The notes below the pieces were generated by a model. It was not told where the DNA came from. It saw only the letters and a list, made by a program, of their open reading frames with translations, and ran no database searches. From assembly GCA_005888515.1 (NCBI GenBank), contig VAZR01000229.1, positions 1 to 10,447 of the forward strand: 10,447 nucleotides of DNA. The letters run 5' to 3'. Of the stretch, positions 1-7,392 are shown piece after piece. This stretch comes from Alphaproteobacteria bacterium. GTDB lineage: Bacteria > Pseudomonadota > Alphaproteobacteria > ATCC43930 > CGMCC-115725. Within the stretch, counting starts at the first letter, position 1, and each line of letters starts with the position of its first letter. The translations under genes and the position numbers were made by a program.

Positions 1-214
1 GACCCTGCCGCATCTGCTGGGCGGGGTGCGCGCCCCGGCCCTGGTGGTGTGGGGCGATGACGACAAGATCGTGCCCTACAGCGCCGGCCAGCTTTATGCC
101 CGGGCGTTGCGCGAGGCGCGGCTCGAAATGGTCCGCAATACCGGGCATTGCATCGACATGGAGCAGCCCGAGGCGCTTGCCCGTCTCGTCATCCCCTTCG
201 TCGATCAGAATTAG
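1..214 (+). CDS. Alpha/beta hydrolase, C-terminal fragment (5' end outside window)
   Basis: The last 70 codons of a gene that begins before the window; the frame is open from base 2 and stops at TAG 212-214. Two alpha/beta-hydrolase landmarks are visible: a strand running into WGDDDKIVP, where an Asp of the DDD is the usual acid of the triad, and NTGHCIDMEQPE near the end, which supplies the catalytic His. The nucleophile elbow and oxyanion region would lie upstream and cannot be checked. The substrate is unknown; this superfamily covers esterases, C-C hydrolases, haloperoxidases and lactonases. It reads toward the flavin-dependent oxygenase gene 165 bp downstream, so a joint role in degrading an organic compound is possible, but the repeat-filled gap argues against tight coupling. 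Family assignment is firm, function is not. Confidence 0.88.
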   Translation, partial: TLPHLLGGVRAPALVVWGDDDKIVPYSAGQLYARALREARLEMVRNTGHCIDMEQPEALARLVIPFVDQN

Positions 215-225
215 GCCTTGAATTG

Positions 226-358
226 CCCTCTCTGCCCTTCAGGGCGGAGAGGGAGGGGACCCGCCGCGCAACGGTGGGGAGGGTGAGGTGGGTATCGGCC
301 ACCGCCCTGGAATCCCCCACCTCACCCCGGCCCTCTTCGCCCCCAGGGGCAGAGAGGG
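226..358. repeat. Intergenic repeat made of nested inverted repeats (REP/BIME-like)
   Basis: This fills most of the 165-bp gap between the hydrolase and the oxygenase gene. An outer pair is exact over 12 bp: CCCTCTCTGCCC at 226-237 and GGGCAGAGAGGG at 347-358. An inner pair is also exact over 12 bp: GGGTGAGGTGGG at 281-292 and CCCACCTCACCC at 316-327. The left arm can in addition fold locally, 226-237 against 242-253, with one G-U pair. The layout is two copies of one unit in opposite orientation, as in bacterial REP pairs. No transposase gene is nearby. The right edge ends only a few bases before the Shine-Dalgarno of the next gene, so a transcript leader would be highly structured. Confidence 0.75.
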
Positions 359-379
359 AGAAGCAGGAGGAGAACGCCA

Positions 380-1621
380 ATGCATGTCATGTACTTCACC
401 GAGCAGCCGATGTCCGCCTACCCGGCCGATATCGGGCTCGAGGCCGGCCACACCGCGCTGATGTTCTCGAACAAGCACTTCGACCCGGTGGCCGGCAGTC
501 GGCTCTATAACGAATACCTGGAGCACTACATCTACGCCGAGGAGCAAGGCGTCGAAGGCTTCATGCTGAACGAGCATCATAACGCGCCGTTCTGCATGCA
601 GGCCAAGTGCAACATTTTCGCCTCGATCCTCGCCGCAGTCACCAAGAAGGCGAAGATCGTTCTGCTCGGCAATCCGCTGCCGTTGGCGGAAAACCCGGTA
701 CGGCTCGCCGAAGAGCTGGCGATGATCGACATGATCTCGAAAGGCCGGCTCGTCTCGGGCTTTGTCCGGGGCGGCGGCCAGGAGCAGCTCGCCAACGGCG
801 TCAATCCGGCCTTCAACCGCGAGCGTTTCGAAGAGGCGCATGATCTTGTGGTCGCCGCCTGGTCGCGCGAAGGCCCGTTCCGCTGGGAAGGCACGCACTA
901 CCAGCAGCGCGTCGTTAATCCGTGGGCGGTGCCGTTGCAAAAGCCCTATCCGCGGGTCTGGATTCCGGGCGTGCTGAGCCAGGAGACGATCATTTGGGCG
1001 GCGAAGCAGCGCTACCCGTACATCGCGCTCAACACCTCGATCGAGGCGACCAAGAAGATTTGGGAACTGTACGACAAGGTTGCCCTGGAGACCGGCTACG
1101 AGGCCGGCCCGGAGAACCGCGGCTATCTGCAGCAGGTGCACGTCTCGGATAGCGAGGAAAAGGCCGAAAAGAACGCCCGCCAGTTCCTGTGGATGCAGGG
1201 CGAGTTCACCGGCCTGGCGCATCCGGTATGGGCGAACCCGTCAGGGTATTTTTCGCCGCAGCTGCGCCGCAACTTTGTCGAGTTCGCGGTCGGCCGCGCC
1301 GAGAACCCGCGCGGCCGGCCGACCTTCGAGCAGCAGGTCGCCGATGGGCGCGTGTTTTTCGGCACCCCGAAAACGGTTATCCCGAAATTGCGCCGCGTGC
1401 TCGAAGAGACTCGGCCGAGCATCTACGGCATCTGGGGCAATGACGGCAAGGTCAGCAACGAGGATGCGCGGACTTGCATCCGTCTGCTAGGCCAGGAGGT
1501 CATGCCGGCAATGCGCGAGATCGGCAAGGAGCTGGGCCTCAAAGACCCGTTCGAGACCAACGCTCCGGTGCACCTCAAATACTCGACCGACCTGAAGCGG
1601 ATGCCACAGGCGGCGGAGTAG
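380..1621 (+). CDS. LLM-class flavin-dependent oxidoreductase (bacterial luciferase-like monooxygenase)
   Basis: A 413-residue member of the luciferase-like TIM-barrel superfamily, cytosolic, expected to use reduced FMN (or F420 in some relatives) to oxygenate or oxidise a small organic molecule. The N-terminal strand MHVMYFTEQP is followed by the family's EHH motif (residues 65-67, in LNEHHN). Residues 92-133 carry the barrel core IVLLGNPLPL...ENPVRLAEELAMIDMISKGRL, ending in a glycine-rich VRGGGQE stretch that normally lies at the flavin phosphate. Length fits the longer members of the family. AGGAGG at 365-370 sits 9 bases before ATG 380 and supports this start; a second in-frame ATG at 389 is less well placed. 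The gene ends at a hairpin terminator. Neighbours are a hydrolase and an acyl-CoA dehydrogenase, suggesting catabolism, but no substrate can be named. Confidence 0.93.
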   Translation: MHVMYFTEQPMSAYPADIGLEAGHTALMFSNKHFDPVAGSRLYNEYLEHYIYAEEQGVEGFMLNEHHNAPFCMQAKCNIFASILAAVTKKAKIVLLGNPLPLAENPVRLAEELAMIDMISKGRLVSGFVRGGGQEQLANGVNPAFNRERFEEAHDLVVAAWSREGPFRWEGTHYQQRVVNPWAVPLQKPYPRVWIPGVLSQETIIWAAKQRYPYIALNTSIEATKKIWELYDKVALETGYEAGPENRGYLQQVHVSDSEEKAEKNARQFLWMQGEFTGLAHPVWANPSGYFSPQLRRNFVEFAVGRAENPRGRPTFEQQVADGRVFFGTPKTVIPKLRRVLEETRPSIYGIWGNDGKVSNEDARTCIRLLGQEVMPAMREIGKELGLKDPFETNAPVHLKYSTDLKRMPQAAE

Positions 1622-1644
1622 CGAGCCCCAATCGCACAAAGAAC

Positions 1645-1678
1645 ATAGGTCCCGGCGAAGGGCGGGACCTATTTTGTT
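1645..1678 (+). terminator. Intrinsic terminator of the oxygenase gene, possibly bidirectional
   Basis: A perfect 10-bp stem, ATAGGTCCCG (1645-1654) with CGGGACCTAT (1663-1672), closes an 8-base loop and runs into TTTTGTT on the plus strand. It lies 24 bp after the oxygenase stop and directly abuts the stop of the convergent acyl-CoA dehydrogenase. It could therefore end transcripts from both sides, although the T-run on the minus strand (TTCTTT) is weaker and further out. Confidence 0.8.
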
Positions 1679-1679
1679 A

Positions 1680-3428
1680 TCAGAACAGTTCGGGATCGAA
1701 CTCCATGACCGTCGCGCCGCCCATGATGGCAGGGAGATAAGACGGCGCGCGCGCCAGGAAGTGCTCAGCGTAGAACCGAGCGGTCGCAAGCTTGGCGGCC
1801 CGCAGCTCCGCTGCCGGCTGGCGTAAGGCGGCGGCGGCGACCCGCGCCGTCAGCCAGCCGCCGAGAACCGTGCCGAACAGCTCGAGGTACGGCACTGAAC
1901 CCGCGGCTGCGATTGCCGGTTCCACGCCGACGAGATGCATGGTCGCGGTGTCGAGCGCGGCGGTTGCATCCGTCAGCCGCTGGCGTACGACCCTCAGCTC
2001 ACCGGCGTGCAGTTCGGCGAGGCTCGCCCGCATCTCGGCAATCAGCTCACGCGCCGCCTCGCCCTGGTCGCGACCGAGCTTGCGGCCAACCAGATCGTTG
2101 GCCTGGATGCCGTTGGTGCCCTCGTAGATCGGCGCGATGCGGGCGTCGCGCAAATATTGCGCCGCGCCGGTCTCCTCGATGTAGCCCATCCCGCCATGCA
2201 CCTGGATCCCGATCGATGCAACCTCGACACCGAGATCGGTGCACCACGCCTTGACCACCGGGATCAGCAGATCGGCGCGGCGCTGTGCACGGAATTGCGC
2301 TTGGCCATCGCCCGCCCGGCGACTCGCATCGATCGCCGCCGCGGCGAAATACGCCATTGCCCGCATCGCGTCGGTCGCCGCGCGCATCGACAGCAGCATG
2401 CGGCGCACATCCGGGTGATGGATGATCGGCGGCGTTCCCTCAGTATTACGCGGCACGCCAGCCGGCTGTCCCTGCACCCGGGTGCGCGCGTAGTCGCGCG
2501 CCTGCTGATAGGCCCGCTCGGCGATCGCCACGCCCTGCACCCCGACCAGGAGACGCTCGCTGTTCATCATCGTAAACATCGCTTCGAGGCCGCGGTTTTC
2601 CTCGCCGATCCGCCAGCCGATCGCGCCGTCGCCCTCGCCGTACGACATCACGCAGGTCGGCGAGGCGTGGATGCCGAGCTTTTCTTCCAGCCGCAGCGGC
2701 CGCAGATCGTTGCGCTCGCCGGGCCGCCCCTCGGCATCGGGCAGGAATTTCGGCACCAGGAAAAGCGAGATGCCGCGGCTGCCCGGCGGTGCGTCGGGGG
2801 TGCGCGCCAGCACCATATGGATGATGTTGTCGGTCAGATCGTGGTCGCCATAGGTGATGAAGATCTTCTGGCCGGTGATGCGGTAGTGCTCGCCCCAGCG
2901 CGCATCCTGGTGCGGCACGGCGCGGGTGCGCAGCGCGCCGAGATCGGAGCCGGCCTGCGGCTCGGTCAAATTCATCGTGCCGGTCCATTCGCCCGAGACC
3001 AGCTTACCGAGATAGAGCCGCTGCTGCTCCGGCGTACCGTGCGCCGCGAGCATGTCGATCGCGCCGAACGATAACAGCGGGCACAAGGCCCACGCCATGC
3101 ACGCCGAGTTCCACATCTCGACGACCGGCGTCGCCAAGGCCAGCGGCAGACCCTGGCCGCCATGCGCGGGATCGACGGCGAGCCCCATCCAGCCGCCCTC
3201 GGCATAGCGCCGATAGGCGTCGCGAAAGCCGGGCGGGGTACGCACGACGCCGTTTTCGAGGACGCTGCCTGTGCGGTCGGCCGGCTGGTTCAGCGGATCG
3301 AGCTCGGCCGCCGCGAAGCGCGCTGCCTCTTCCAGCACCGGACCGGCGAGCTCGGCCGCCTCGCCGCCGAGCCCGGCGACGGCATCGAGCACGAGGCGCA
3401 TATCGGCGAGCGGGGCGGCGTAGGGCAT
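1680..3428 (-). CDS. Acyl-CoA dehydrogenase, large DmdC-like type with C-terminal extension
   Basis: A 582-residue FAD flavoprotein that would introduce an alpha-beta double bond into an acyl-CoA and pass electrons to ETF. The opening APLADMRLVLD is typical of the ~580-600-residue subgroup that contains 3-methylmercaptopropionyl-CoA dehydrogenase (DmdC) and many uncharacterised fatty or aryl-acyl-CoA enzymes. Residues 151-162 (TMNLTEPQAGSD) are the first family signature. Residues 411-438 hold the second, HGGMGYIEETGAAQYLRD...IAPIYEGT, with the expected catalytic Glu at 436. Residues ~460-582 form the extra C-terminal domain of this subgroup. The frame stays open back to 3512, but ATG 3428 is preferred: GGAGAG lies 6 bases ahead and the family start is reproduced. 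Substrate, including DMSP-derived thioesters, is not determinable here. Confidence 0.93.
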   Translation of the reverse strand: MPYAAPLADMRLVLDAVAGLGGEAAELAGPVLEEAARFAAAELDPLNQPADRTGSVLENGVVRTPPGFRDAYRRYAEGGWMGLAVDPAHGGQGLPLALATPVVEMWNSACMAWALCPLLSFGAIDMLAAHGTPEQQRLYLGKLVSGEWTGTMNLTEPQAGSDLGALRTRAVPHQDARWGEHYRITGQKIFITYGDHDLTDNIIHMVLARTPDAPPGSRGISLFLVPKFLPDAEGRPGERNDLRPLRLEEKLGIHASPTCVMSYGEGDGAIGWRIGEENRGLEAMFTMMNSERLLVGVQGVAIAERAYQQARDYARTRVQGQPAGVPRNTEGTPPIIHHPDVRRMLLSMRAATDAMRAMAYFAAAAIDASRRAGDGQAQFRAQRRADLLIPVVKAWCTDLGVEVASIGIQVHGGMGYIEETGAAQYLRDARIAPIYEGTNGIQANDLVGRKLGRDQGEAARELIAEMRASLAELHAGELRVVRQRLTDATAALDTATMHLVGVEPAIAAAGSVPYLELFGTVLGGWLTARVAAAALRQPAAELRAAKLATARFYAEHFLARAPSYLPAIMGGATVMEFDPELF

Positions 3429-3450
3429 CGGCGGCTCTCCGGAGAGGATG

Positions 3451-3498
3451 CCGCAGCATAGCGGATCGCGGCCTTCGCGGCACGGCGCTATGCTGCGG
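3451..3498. promoter_or_regulatory. Perfect 13-bp inverted repeat in the divergent gene gap
   Basis: CCGCAGCATAGCG at 3451-3463 is matched exactly in reverse complement by CGCTATGCTGCGG at 3486-3498, with a 22-bp spacer that contains its own CGCGG...CGCGG-like symmetry. It occupies the 83-bp region between the divergent acyl-CoA dehydrogenase and the LprI-like gene, and ends 2 bases before the latter's GGGAG ribosome binding site. It could be a dimeric regulator's operator serving both genes or an RNA hairpin in the leader of the plus-strand gene. No regulator gene is adjacent, so the partner is unknown. Confidence 0.5.
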
Positions 3499-3511
3499 GC
3501 GGGAGTGACCA

Positions 3512-4522
3512 ATGCGAAGCGCCCGGACCCTTGCCCGGACCCTTATCGGCTCGATTGCAGCGCTGCTGCTTGGCGTCGTGGCCGCGGCGGCGCAGCCGGC
3601 GCCGGACTGCCGGCAGGCGAAGACCGCGGCCGAGCGGGCGATCTGCGGCAATGCGGAGCTTGCCGCGAGCGACAAGGCGATGACGCAGGCCTATGCGGGT
3701 TTGCGGGCGCGGCTGCCATCTGAACAGCAAAAAGCGCTGCTCGCCGATCAGCGGCGATGGATTATCCGGCGGCAAGCCGTATGCGGCGACAAATCGGAGG
3801 AGGCGCTCGCGCAATGTCTGCTTGCCGAAACCGATGCCCGTCGCATCTTTTTCGCCGGCAAGAGCCCGAATGGCGCGCCCGATGCGCCGCGGATCGTGCC
3901 CCGCCTGTTTCACGAAACCCGCAAAGGCCGCTACGAGATCTCGATCGAATACCCGCAGATGTTGATGCCGCGCGGAACTGCGGCGACGGCTTTCAATCGT
4001 GCGGCGCGCGCGATTGCTTTCGGCAAGGACGCCGTGAAGGAGTACCGCGAGATGGAGCGGCCGATGACCGCCGGCGCGGAAAATTTCTACCACGTCGATT
4101 ATACCGTCTCGTACCTCGACCGGCGCCTCGCATCGGTGGTCTTTACGATTGCGACCTTCACCGGCGGCGCGCATCCGAACAGCGCCCGCGTCGCGCTGCT
4201 GTTCGACCTGGCCGCCGGCCGCGCCTTAAAGCTCGCCGATTTTTTGGCCGACCCGACGCAGACCGTCGCGGAAATCTCAGCCCTGTGCCGTGAACAGTTG
4301 GAGCGCCAGGCGAAGGAGGAAGGCTGGGAACTGTTCGACAACGCCGATTTCGGTGCGGTTGTGGGTGGGGCGGAGAACTGGGCGGCCGGCAAGGAGGGGA
4401 TCGAGATCCTGTTCGATCCGTATTCGGTCGCGGCCTATGTCATCGGGCCGCGCGAATGCCGGCTGAGTTATGCCGATCTCAAGCGCTGGCTCAAACCGGC
4501 CGGACCGCTGCCGCCACAATAG
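3512..4522 (+). CDS. Exported LprI-like (DUF1311) plus DUF3298 domain protein
   Basis: A 336-residue protein with an N-terminal signal sequence: Arg-rich start, hydrophobic core at residues 11-26, likely cleavage after the AAAA stretch near residue 27. Residues ~33-112 match the lysozyme-inhibitor LprI-like/DUF1311 pattern: DC...A...AERAICGNAELAASD, YAGLRARL, RRW, and Cys at 33, 45, 91 and 102 that could form two disulphides. Residues ~140-330 resemble DUF3298 (RsiV-type): a YEISIEYPQM strand, FTGGAHPN at 216-223, LFDLAAGRALKLADFL, and the closing LSYADLKRWLKP. It should act in the periplasm. Lysozyme inhibition or binding is suggested only by family resemblance and is unproven. ATG 3512 is supported by GGGAG at 3501-3505. 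It converges on the gene ending at 4547 with a 24-bp gap. Confidence 0.85.
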   Translation: MRSARTLARTLIGSIAALLLGVVAAAAQPAPDCRQAKTAAERAICGNAELAASDKAMTQAYAGLRARLPSEQQKALLADQRRWIIRRQAVCGDKSEEALAQCLLAETDARRIFFAGKSPNGAPDAPRIVPRLFHETRKGRYEISIEYPQMLMPRGTAATAFNRAARAIAFGKDAVKEYREMERPMTAGAENFYHVDYTVSYLDRRLASVVFTIATFTGGAHPNSARVALLFDLAAGRALKLADFLADPTQTVAEISALCREQLERQAKEEGWELFDNADFGAVVGGAENWAAGKEGIEILFDPYSVAAYVIGPRECRLSYADLKRWLKPAGPLPPQ

Positions 4523-4546
4523 AACCTTGGCCGCCGGCGGGGCTGG

Positions 4547-5092
4547 CTATCCCGGCCGATAGAGCCAATCGGGTGCGCCTTCGGTCTGCCATTGGGCGAC
4601 TAGGCTGAAAAAGCGGTCGGCCGCGCCCTCCCGGCGCGTTCCCGGGATGTAGAGCTGATGCAGGCGCCAGGCGGCGATGTCGTTGCGCGCCTCGATGTCG
4701 GTGCGAGTAAAACCGCCGCGCAGCGCCGCAGAATGGCTGCCTGTACGGCCCGGACGGTCGCTCGCCCAGGCGGAATTCGCCAGCCCGCGCCAGCCGAGCG
4801 TCCGGTCATTGATCTCTCCAAAGCGGATCAGCTGGTCGAGTTCGCGGCGCTCGATCCACCAGCCGCCGCTCATTGTCTGCGCCGGGGTCCCAAGCTGGCT
4901 GCCAAAACGATAGAGGACCGAGCCTTCCTTGATGTCGTAGCGCACCGGCTGGATCATGCCGCCGGTACGCGGCGCCAAACTGGTTCGGCCGGAAGGATCG
5001 AGCCAGATTTGCTCTTCCGGCCGGGTCGAATGCCCCATCGCGGCGAGCAGGCTCGTCGGATCGGCGAAATCGGCCTCGTTGAGGGCTGCCAT
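4547..5092 (-). CDS. Hypothetical protein, Trp-rich, 181 residues
   Basis: I do not recognise this family. The protein has no signal peptide or membrane segment and is mostly polar. It carries eight tryptophans, including the doublet in SGGWWIER (residues ~75-82) and others in LGWRG, SAWAS, AAWRL and the terminal DWLYRPG. The motif EGSVLYRFGS, followed by GGWW, faintly recalls ADP-ribosyltransferase-like folds, but there is not enough to claim that. GGAGG lies 4 bases before ATG 5092, so the start is well supported. It starts 16 bp after the stop of the solute-binding protein gene and is very probably co-transcribed with it. Codon use and GC match the surroundings, so it looks like a genuine resident gene. 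Confidence 0.75.
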   Translation of the reverse strand: MAALNEADFADPTSLLAAMGHSTRPEEQIWLDPSGRTSLAPRTGGMIQPVRYDIKEGSVLYRFGSQLGTPAQTMSGGWWIERRELDQLIRFGEINDRTLGWRGLANSAWASDRPGRTGSHSAALRGGFTRTDIEARNDIAAWRLHQLYIPGTRREGAADRFFSLVAQWQTEGAPDWLYRPG

Positions 5093-5108
5093 GGCGCCTC
5101 CCGAACGG

Positions 5109-6368
5109 CTACTGCGCCTCGCGCGCTTTGTTGTAGGGCCAGATCAACTCGCCGGTCTTGAACTGCGCCGGCGCCAGGATCGTGATTCGCGAATCATCGC
5201 GGAACTGGTCAAGATCATTGCCCTTGATTCCGTGATACTGGACAAAGATCGGCCGCGCCTCGGTCCATTCGCCGTCGGGCCCGAAGGTGATGTCGCCGAC
5301 GATCGTCTTAAACGGGTGACTGTGCATGTATTGCGCGAGCTTGTCCTCGTCGAGCGATCCGACCGCGGTGATCGCATCGCCGAGGATCTGCAATTCGGCA
5401 TAGGCGAAAGGCGGCAGGAAATAGCCGAGCGGATCGACGCCTTCGGCCGGCGCCTTCGCCTGGTACTGCTTCAGGAAATCCCAGATCCCCGGGAATTCCA
5501 TCGTCTTCGCCGGCTCCCACAGCTCGGTGATGACGATCCCGTTCATCAGCGGCCCGAGCTGTTGGCGCATCGCGGCGGTGGCGACCCCGACCAGCGCGCC
5601 GCCGAACATGTTGGTCTTGAGGCCGATTTCGTTGATCGCGCGCAACAGCCCCGCCGTGTCGGGCGGATAGGAGGCGACATAAACGACGTCGGGGTTGGTC
5701 GCCTGCACGGCGCGAATGATCGGCGTGTAATCGACCGTGGTCGGCGGGTAGGCCCGGTCGTACACGGTCTTGAGACCGATTTTCTTGACATTCTCACGCG
5801 CGCCGTCGAGCGCGTTGCGGCCGAATTCGGCATCGGCAGTTACGAGCGCGATCGTCTGCGGCTTCGGGTTCTGCGCCATCGCGATCTCGAACCAGCCCTT
5901 CGAAAAGGCAGGTTTCGGATCGGGGCCGAACACCAGCATCGAGAAGTATTTCGGATAGTGGAACTCCACATTGATGCCGAGCGAGAACAGCCCGAAGAAC
6001 AGCCGGTTGTGCTGCATCACGATTGGCATTGCCGGCGCCACCATGTTCGTGGCGTAACCGGAAATGACCAAATCGACCTTGTCGACATCGATCAGCTTCG
6101 TGTAGATGCCAGGAACGGTCGACGGGTTGCTCTGGTCGTCGTAATAGACGAGCTTGACCGGCCGGCCCAATAGCCCGCCCTTGGCGTTGGTGTCCTCCGC
6201 CCAGATCTGCATGGCCAGGAGACCCGATTTCCCGACCGCAGCGAGGCCGCCGGTCAAGGCCATGCTGAGCCCGATCGTGATCGGCTCGGCAGCGCGGGCA
6301 ATCATGGGGCCCGCCAGAAGCACCAGCGCCGCGAAGGCAAAAGCGAACGCCCGTCCGATGTGCGTCAT
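5109..6368 (-). CDS. ABC transporter periplasmic substrate-binding protein (branched-chain amino acid type)
   Basis: A 419-residue exported binding protein of the Peripla_BP_6/LivK-like family, which captures a small ligand in the periplasm for an ABC importer. Residues 1-27 are a signal peptide ending ARA before AEPITIGLSMALTGG, the classic first strand. LLGRPVKLVYYDDQSNP (66-82) is the typical end of the first repeat, and TIALVTADAEFGR...A and YTPIIRAVQATNPDVVYVASYPPDT (214-238) mark the second lobe. The open frame extends to 6563, but ATG 6368 is right: GGGGAGG precedes it by 8-9 bases and the signal peptide starts there. No permease or ATPase genes are adjacent, so it is an orphan here. 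It is divergent from the hyi/denD pair across 106 bp with no clear promoter motif that I could identify. Ligand unknown; an amino acid, amide, aromatic or sugar acid are all possible. Confidence 0.93.
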   Translation of the reverse strand: MTHIGRAFAFAFAALVLLAGPMIARAAEPITIGLSMALTGGLAAVGKSGLLAMQIWAEDTNAKGGLLGRPVKLVYYDDQSNPSTVPGIYTKLIDVDKVDLVISGYATNMVAPAMPIVMQHNRLFFGLFSLGINVEFHYPKYFSMLVFGPDPKPAFSKGWFEIAMAQNPKPQTIALVTADAEFGRNALDGARENVKKIGLKTVYDRAYPPTTVDYTPIIRAVQATNPDVVYVASYPPDTAGLLRAINEIGLKTNMFGGALVGVATAAMRQQLGPLMNGIVITELWEPAKTMEFPGIWDFLKQYQAKAPAEGVDPLGYFLPPFAYAELQILGDAITAVGSLDEDKLAQYMHSHPFKTIVGDITFGPDGEWTEARPIFVQYHGIKGNDLDQFRDDSRITILAPAQFKTGELIWPYNKAREAQ

Positions 6369-6474
6369 CGCGGCAAACCTCCCCGTTCTTGCTTGAAGCG
6401 TGCGCCTTGCGTTGGATCGGCCGAATGGCAAGAGTAGCCCTCTGCCGCGCCGCCGGTAAACAGGGAGCGCCCCC

Positions 6475-7260
6475 GTGCCGAATTTCGCCGCCAATCTCAG
6501 CATGATGTTCCAGGAGATCGGTTTTCTCGACCGGTTCGACGCGGCCGCGCAGGCTGGGTTCAAAGCGGTCGAGTTCCTGTTTCCCTACGAGCACCCGCCC
6601 GAGGCAATCTCTGAGCGGCTCGAAAAGAACCGGCTGACCCTGGCCTTGTTCAACACTGTGCCCGGCGACTGGGCCGGAGGCGAGCGCGGCCTCGCCGCCT
6701 TGCCGGGACGCGAGCAGGAATTCCGCGATGGCGTCGACAAAGCGATCCTCTACGCCAAGGCGTCGCGTTGCCGGTTGCTGCACACGATGGCTGGGCTGTG
6801 GCCCGAGGCGCGCGACAAGGAAGCCGGCGAGCGGGTTTATATCGAGAATCTGCGCTGGGCCGCCGACCGCATGGCCGGGGAGGGGCTGACCGCGGTCATC
6901 GAGCCGATCAACACGCGCGATATTCCCGGTTATTTCCTGAACTACACGGCGCAGGCGTTGCGCATTATCGAGCGGGTCGGCCGGCCCAACCTCAAGCTGC
7001 AGTTCGACCTCTATCACGTGCAGATCATGGAGGGTGATCTTGCGACCAAGGTGCGCGCGCTCGCCGGCCACTACCCGCATGTGCAGATCGCCGGCAATCC
7101 CGGCCGCCACGAGCCCGATATCGGCGAGATCCATTACCCGTACCTATTCGACCTATTGGACGAGATTGGCTACCCGGGCTGGATCGGCTGCGAATACCGG
7201 CCGAAGGGCGACACCCTCGCCGGCCTCGGTTGGGCCAAAAAATACGGCATCGGCTCCTAG
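6475..7260 (+). CDS. hyi: Hydroxypyruvate isomerase family TIM-barrel enzyme (Hyi / 2-oxo-tetronate isomerase OtnI)
   Basis: A 261-residue cytosolic TIM barrel close in length and pattern to E. coli Hyi. It opens PNFAANLSMMF, has the early VEFLFPYE and GDWAGGERGLAALPGRE segments, then IEPIN (Glu143), QFDLYHVQ (Asp178), HVQIA-NPGRHEP and CEYRP (Glu240). Glu143, Asp178 and Glu240 fall at the expected metal and acid-base positions. The family interconverts hydroxypyruvate and tartronate semialdehyde; its OtnI branch converts 2-oxo-tetronate to 3-oxo-tetronate. The downstream DenD-like dehydrogenase favours the OtnI role, by inference. Start is GTG 6475, with AGGGAG at 6462-6467. One oddity is AGNP where relatives usually have ADNP or ADVP at residues 206-209. 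Confidence 0.92.
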   Translation: MPNFAANLSMMFQEIGFLDRFDAAAQAGFKAVEFLFPYEHPPEAISERLEKNRLTLALFNTVPGDWAGGERGLAALPGREQEFRDGVDKAILYAKASRCRLLHTMAGLWPEARDKEAGERVYIENLRWAADRMAGEGLTAVIEPINTRDIPGYFLNYTAQALRIIERVGRPNLKLQFDLYHVQIMEGDLATKVRALAGHYPHVQIAGNPGRHEPDIGEIHYPYLFDLLDEIGYPGWIGCEYRPKGDTLAGLGWAKKYGIGS

Positions 7261-7279
7261 TTGCTGGATGACGGGTGTA

Positions 7280-7392
7280 CGTCCTTCGAGACGCACCCTT
7301 CGGGCGCTCCTCAGGATGAGGTAAGTTTTGGCGATGGCATTAAGAAAATCCCTCATCCTGAGGAGCGCGCGCGGCGGGCATCTCGAAGGACG
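7280..7392. repeat. Palindromic intergenic repeat of Rhizobiales type
   Basis: Two exact inverted pairs are nested. The outer one is CGTCCTTCGAGA (7280-7291) with TCTCGAAGGACG (7381-7392). The inner one is GCGCTCCTCAGGATGAGG (7304-7321) with CCTCATCCTGAGGAGCGC (7351-7368), an uninterrupted 18-bp stem around a 29-base centre. From memory, this CCTCATCCTGAGGAG...TCTCGAAGGA sequence is a common intergenic repeat in Bradyrhizobium-like genomes. It separates the isomerase from the dehydrogenase gene, so it may stabilise or attenuate the message between them. Its right arm also contributes the AAGGA (7386-7390) that could serve as a ribosome binding site for an upstream start of the next gene. Confidence 0.88.

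Noticed and set aside
239..1222. Long minus-strand open frame opposite the flavin-dependent oxygenase
   Set aside because: It is antisense to a gene with clear motifs, is Arg/His/Leu-rich as expected of a GC-rich shadow frame, and has no recognisable domain.
1935..3074. 379-codon plus-strand open frame over the acyl-CoA dehydrogenase
   Set aside because: Antisense shadow of a well-defined enzyme gene; its His/Arg/Asp-rich composition and lack of motifs fit a GC-rich artefact.
3429..3512. Upstream extension of the acyl-CoA dehydrogenase to the in-frame codon at 3512
   Set aside because: The 28 added residues are Cys/Arg-rich and unlike the family, whereas ATG 3428 has a good ribosome binding site and reproduces the family N-terminus.
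4523..4546. Palindrome CCGCCGGCGG at 4531-4540 as a terminator between convergent genes
   Set aside because: Short GC palindrome with no T-run on either strand; such sequences arise easily in this base composition.
4956..6173. 405-codon plus-strand open frame over the solute-binding protein
   Set aside because: Antisense to a complete binding-protein gene with signal peptide; the translation is dominated by Arg, Asp and Leu with no domain pattern.
5794..7134. 446-codon minus-strand open frame spanning the binding protein start and the isomerase
   Set aside because: It crosses two real genes and their promoter gap in the wrong frame; no family resemblance.
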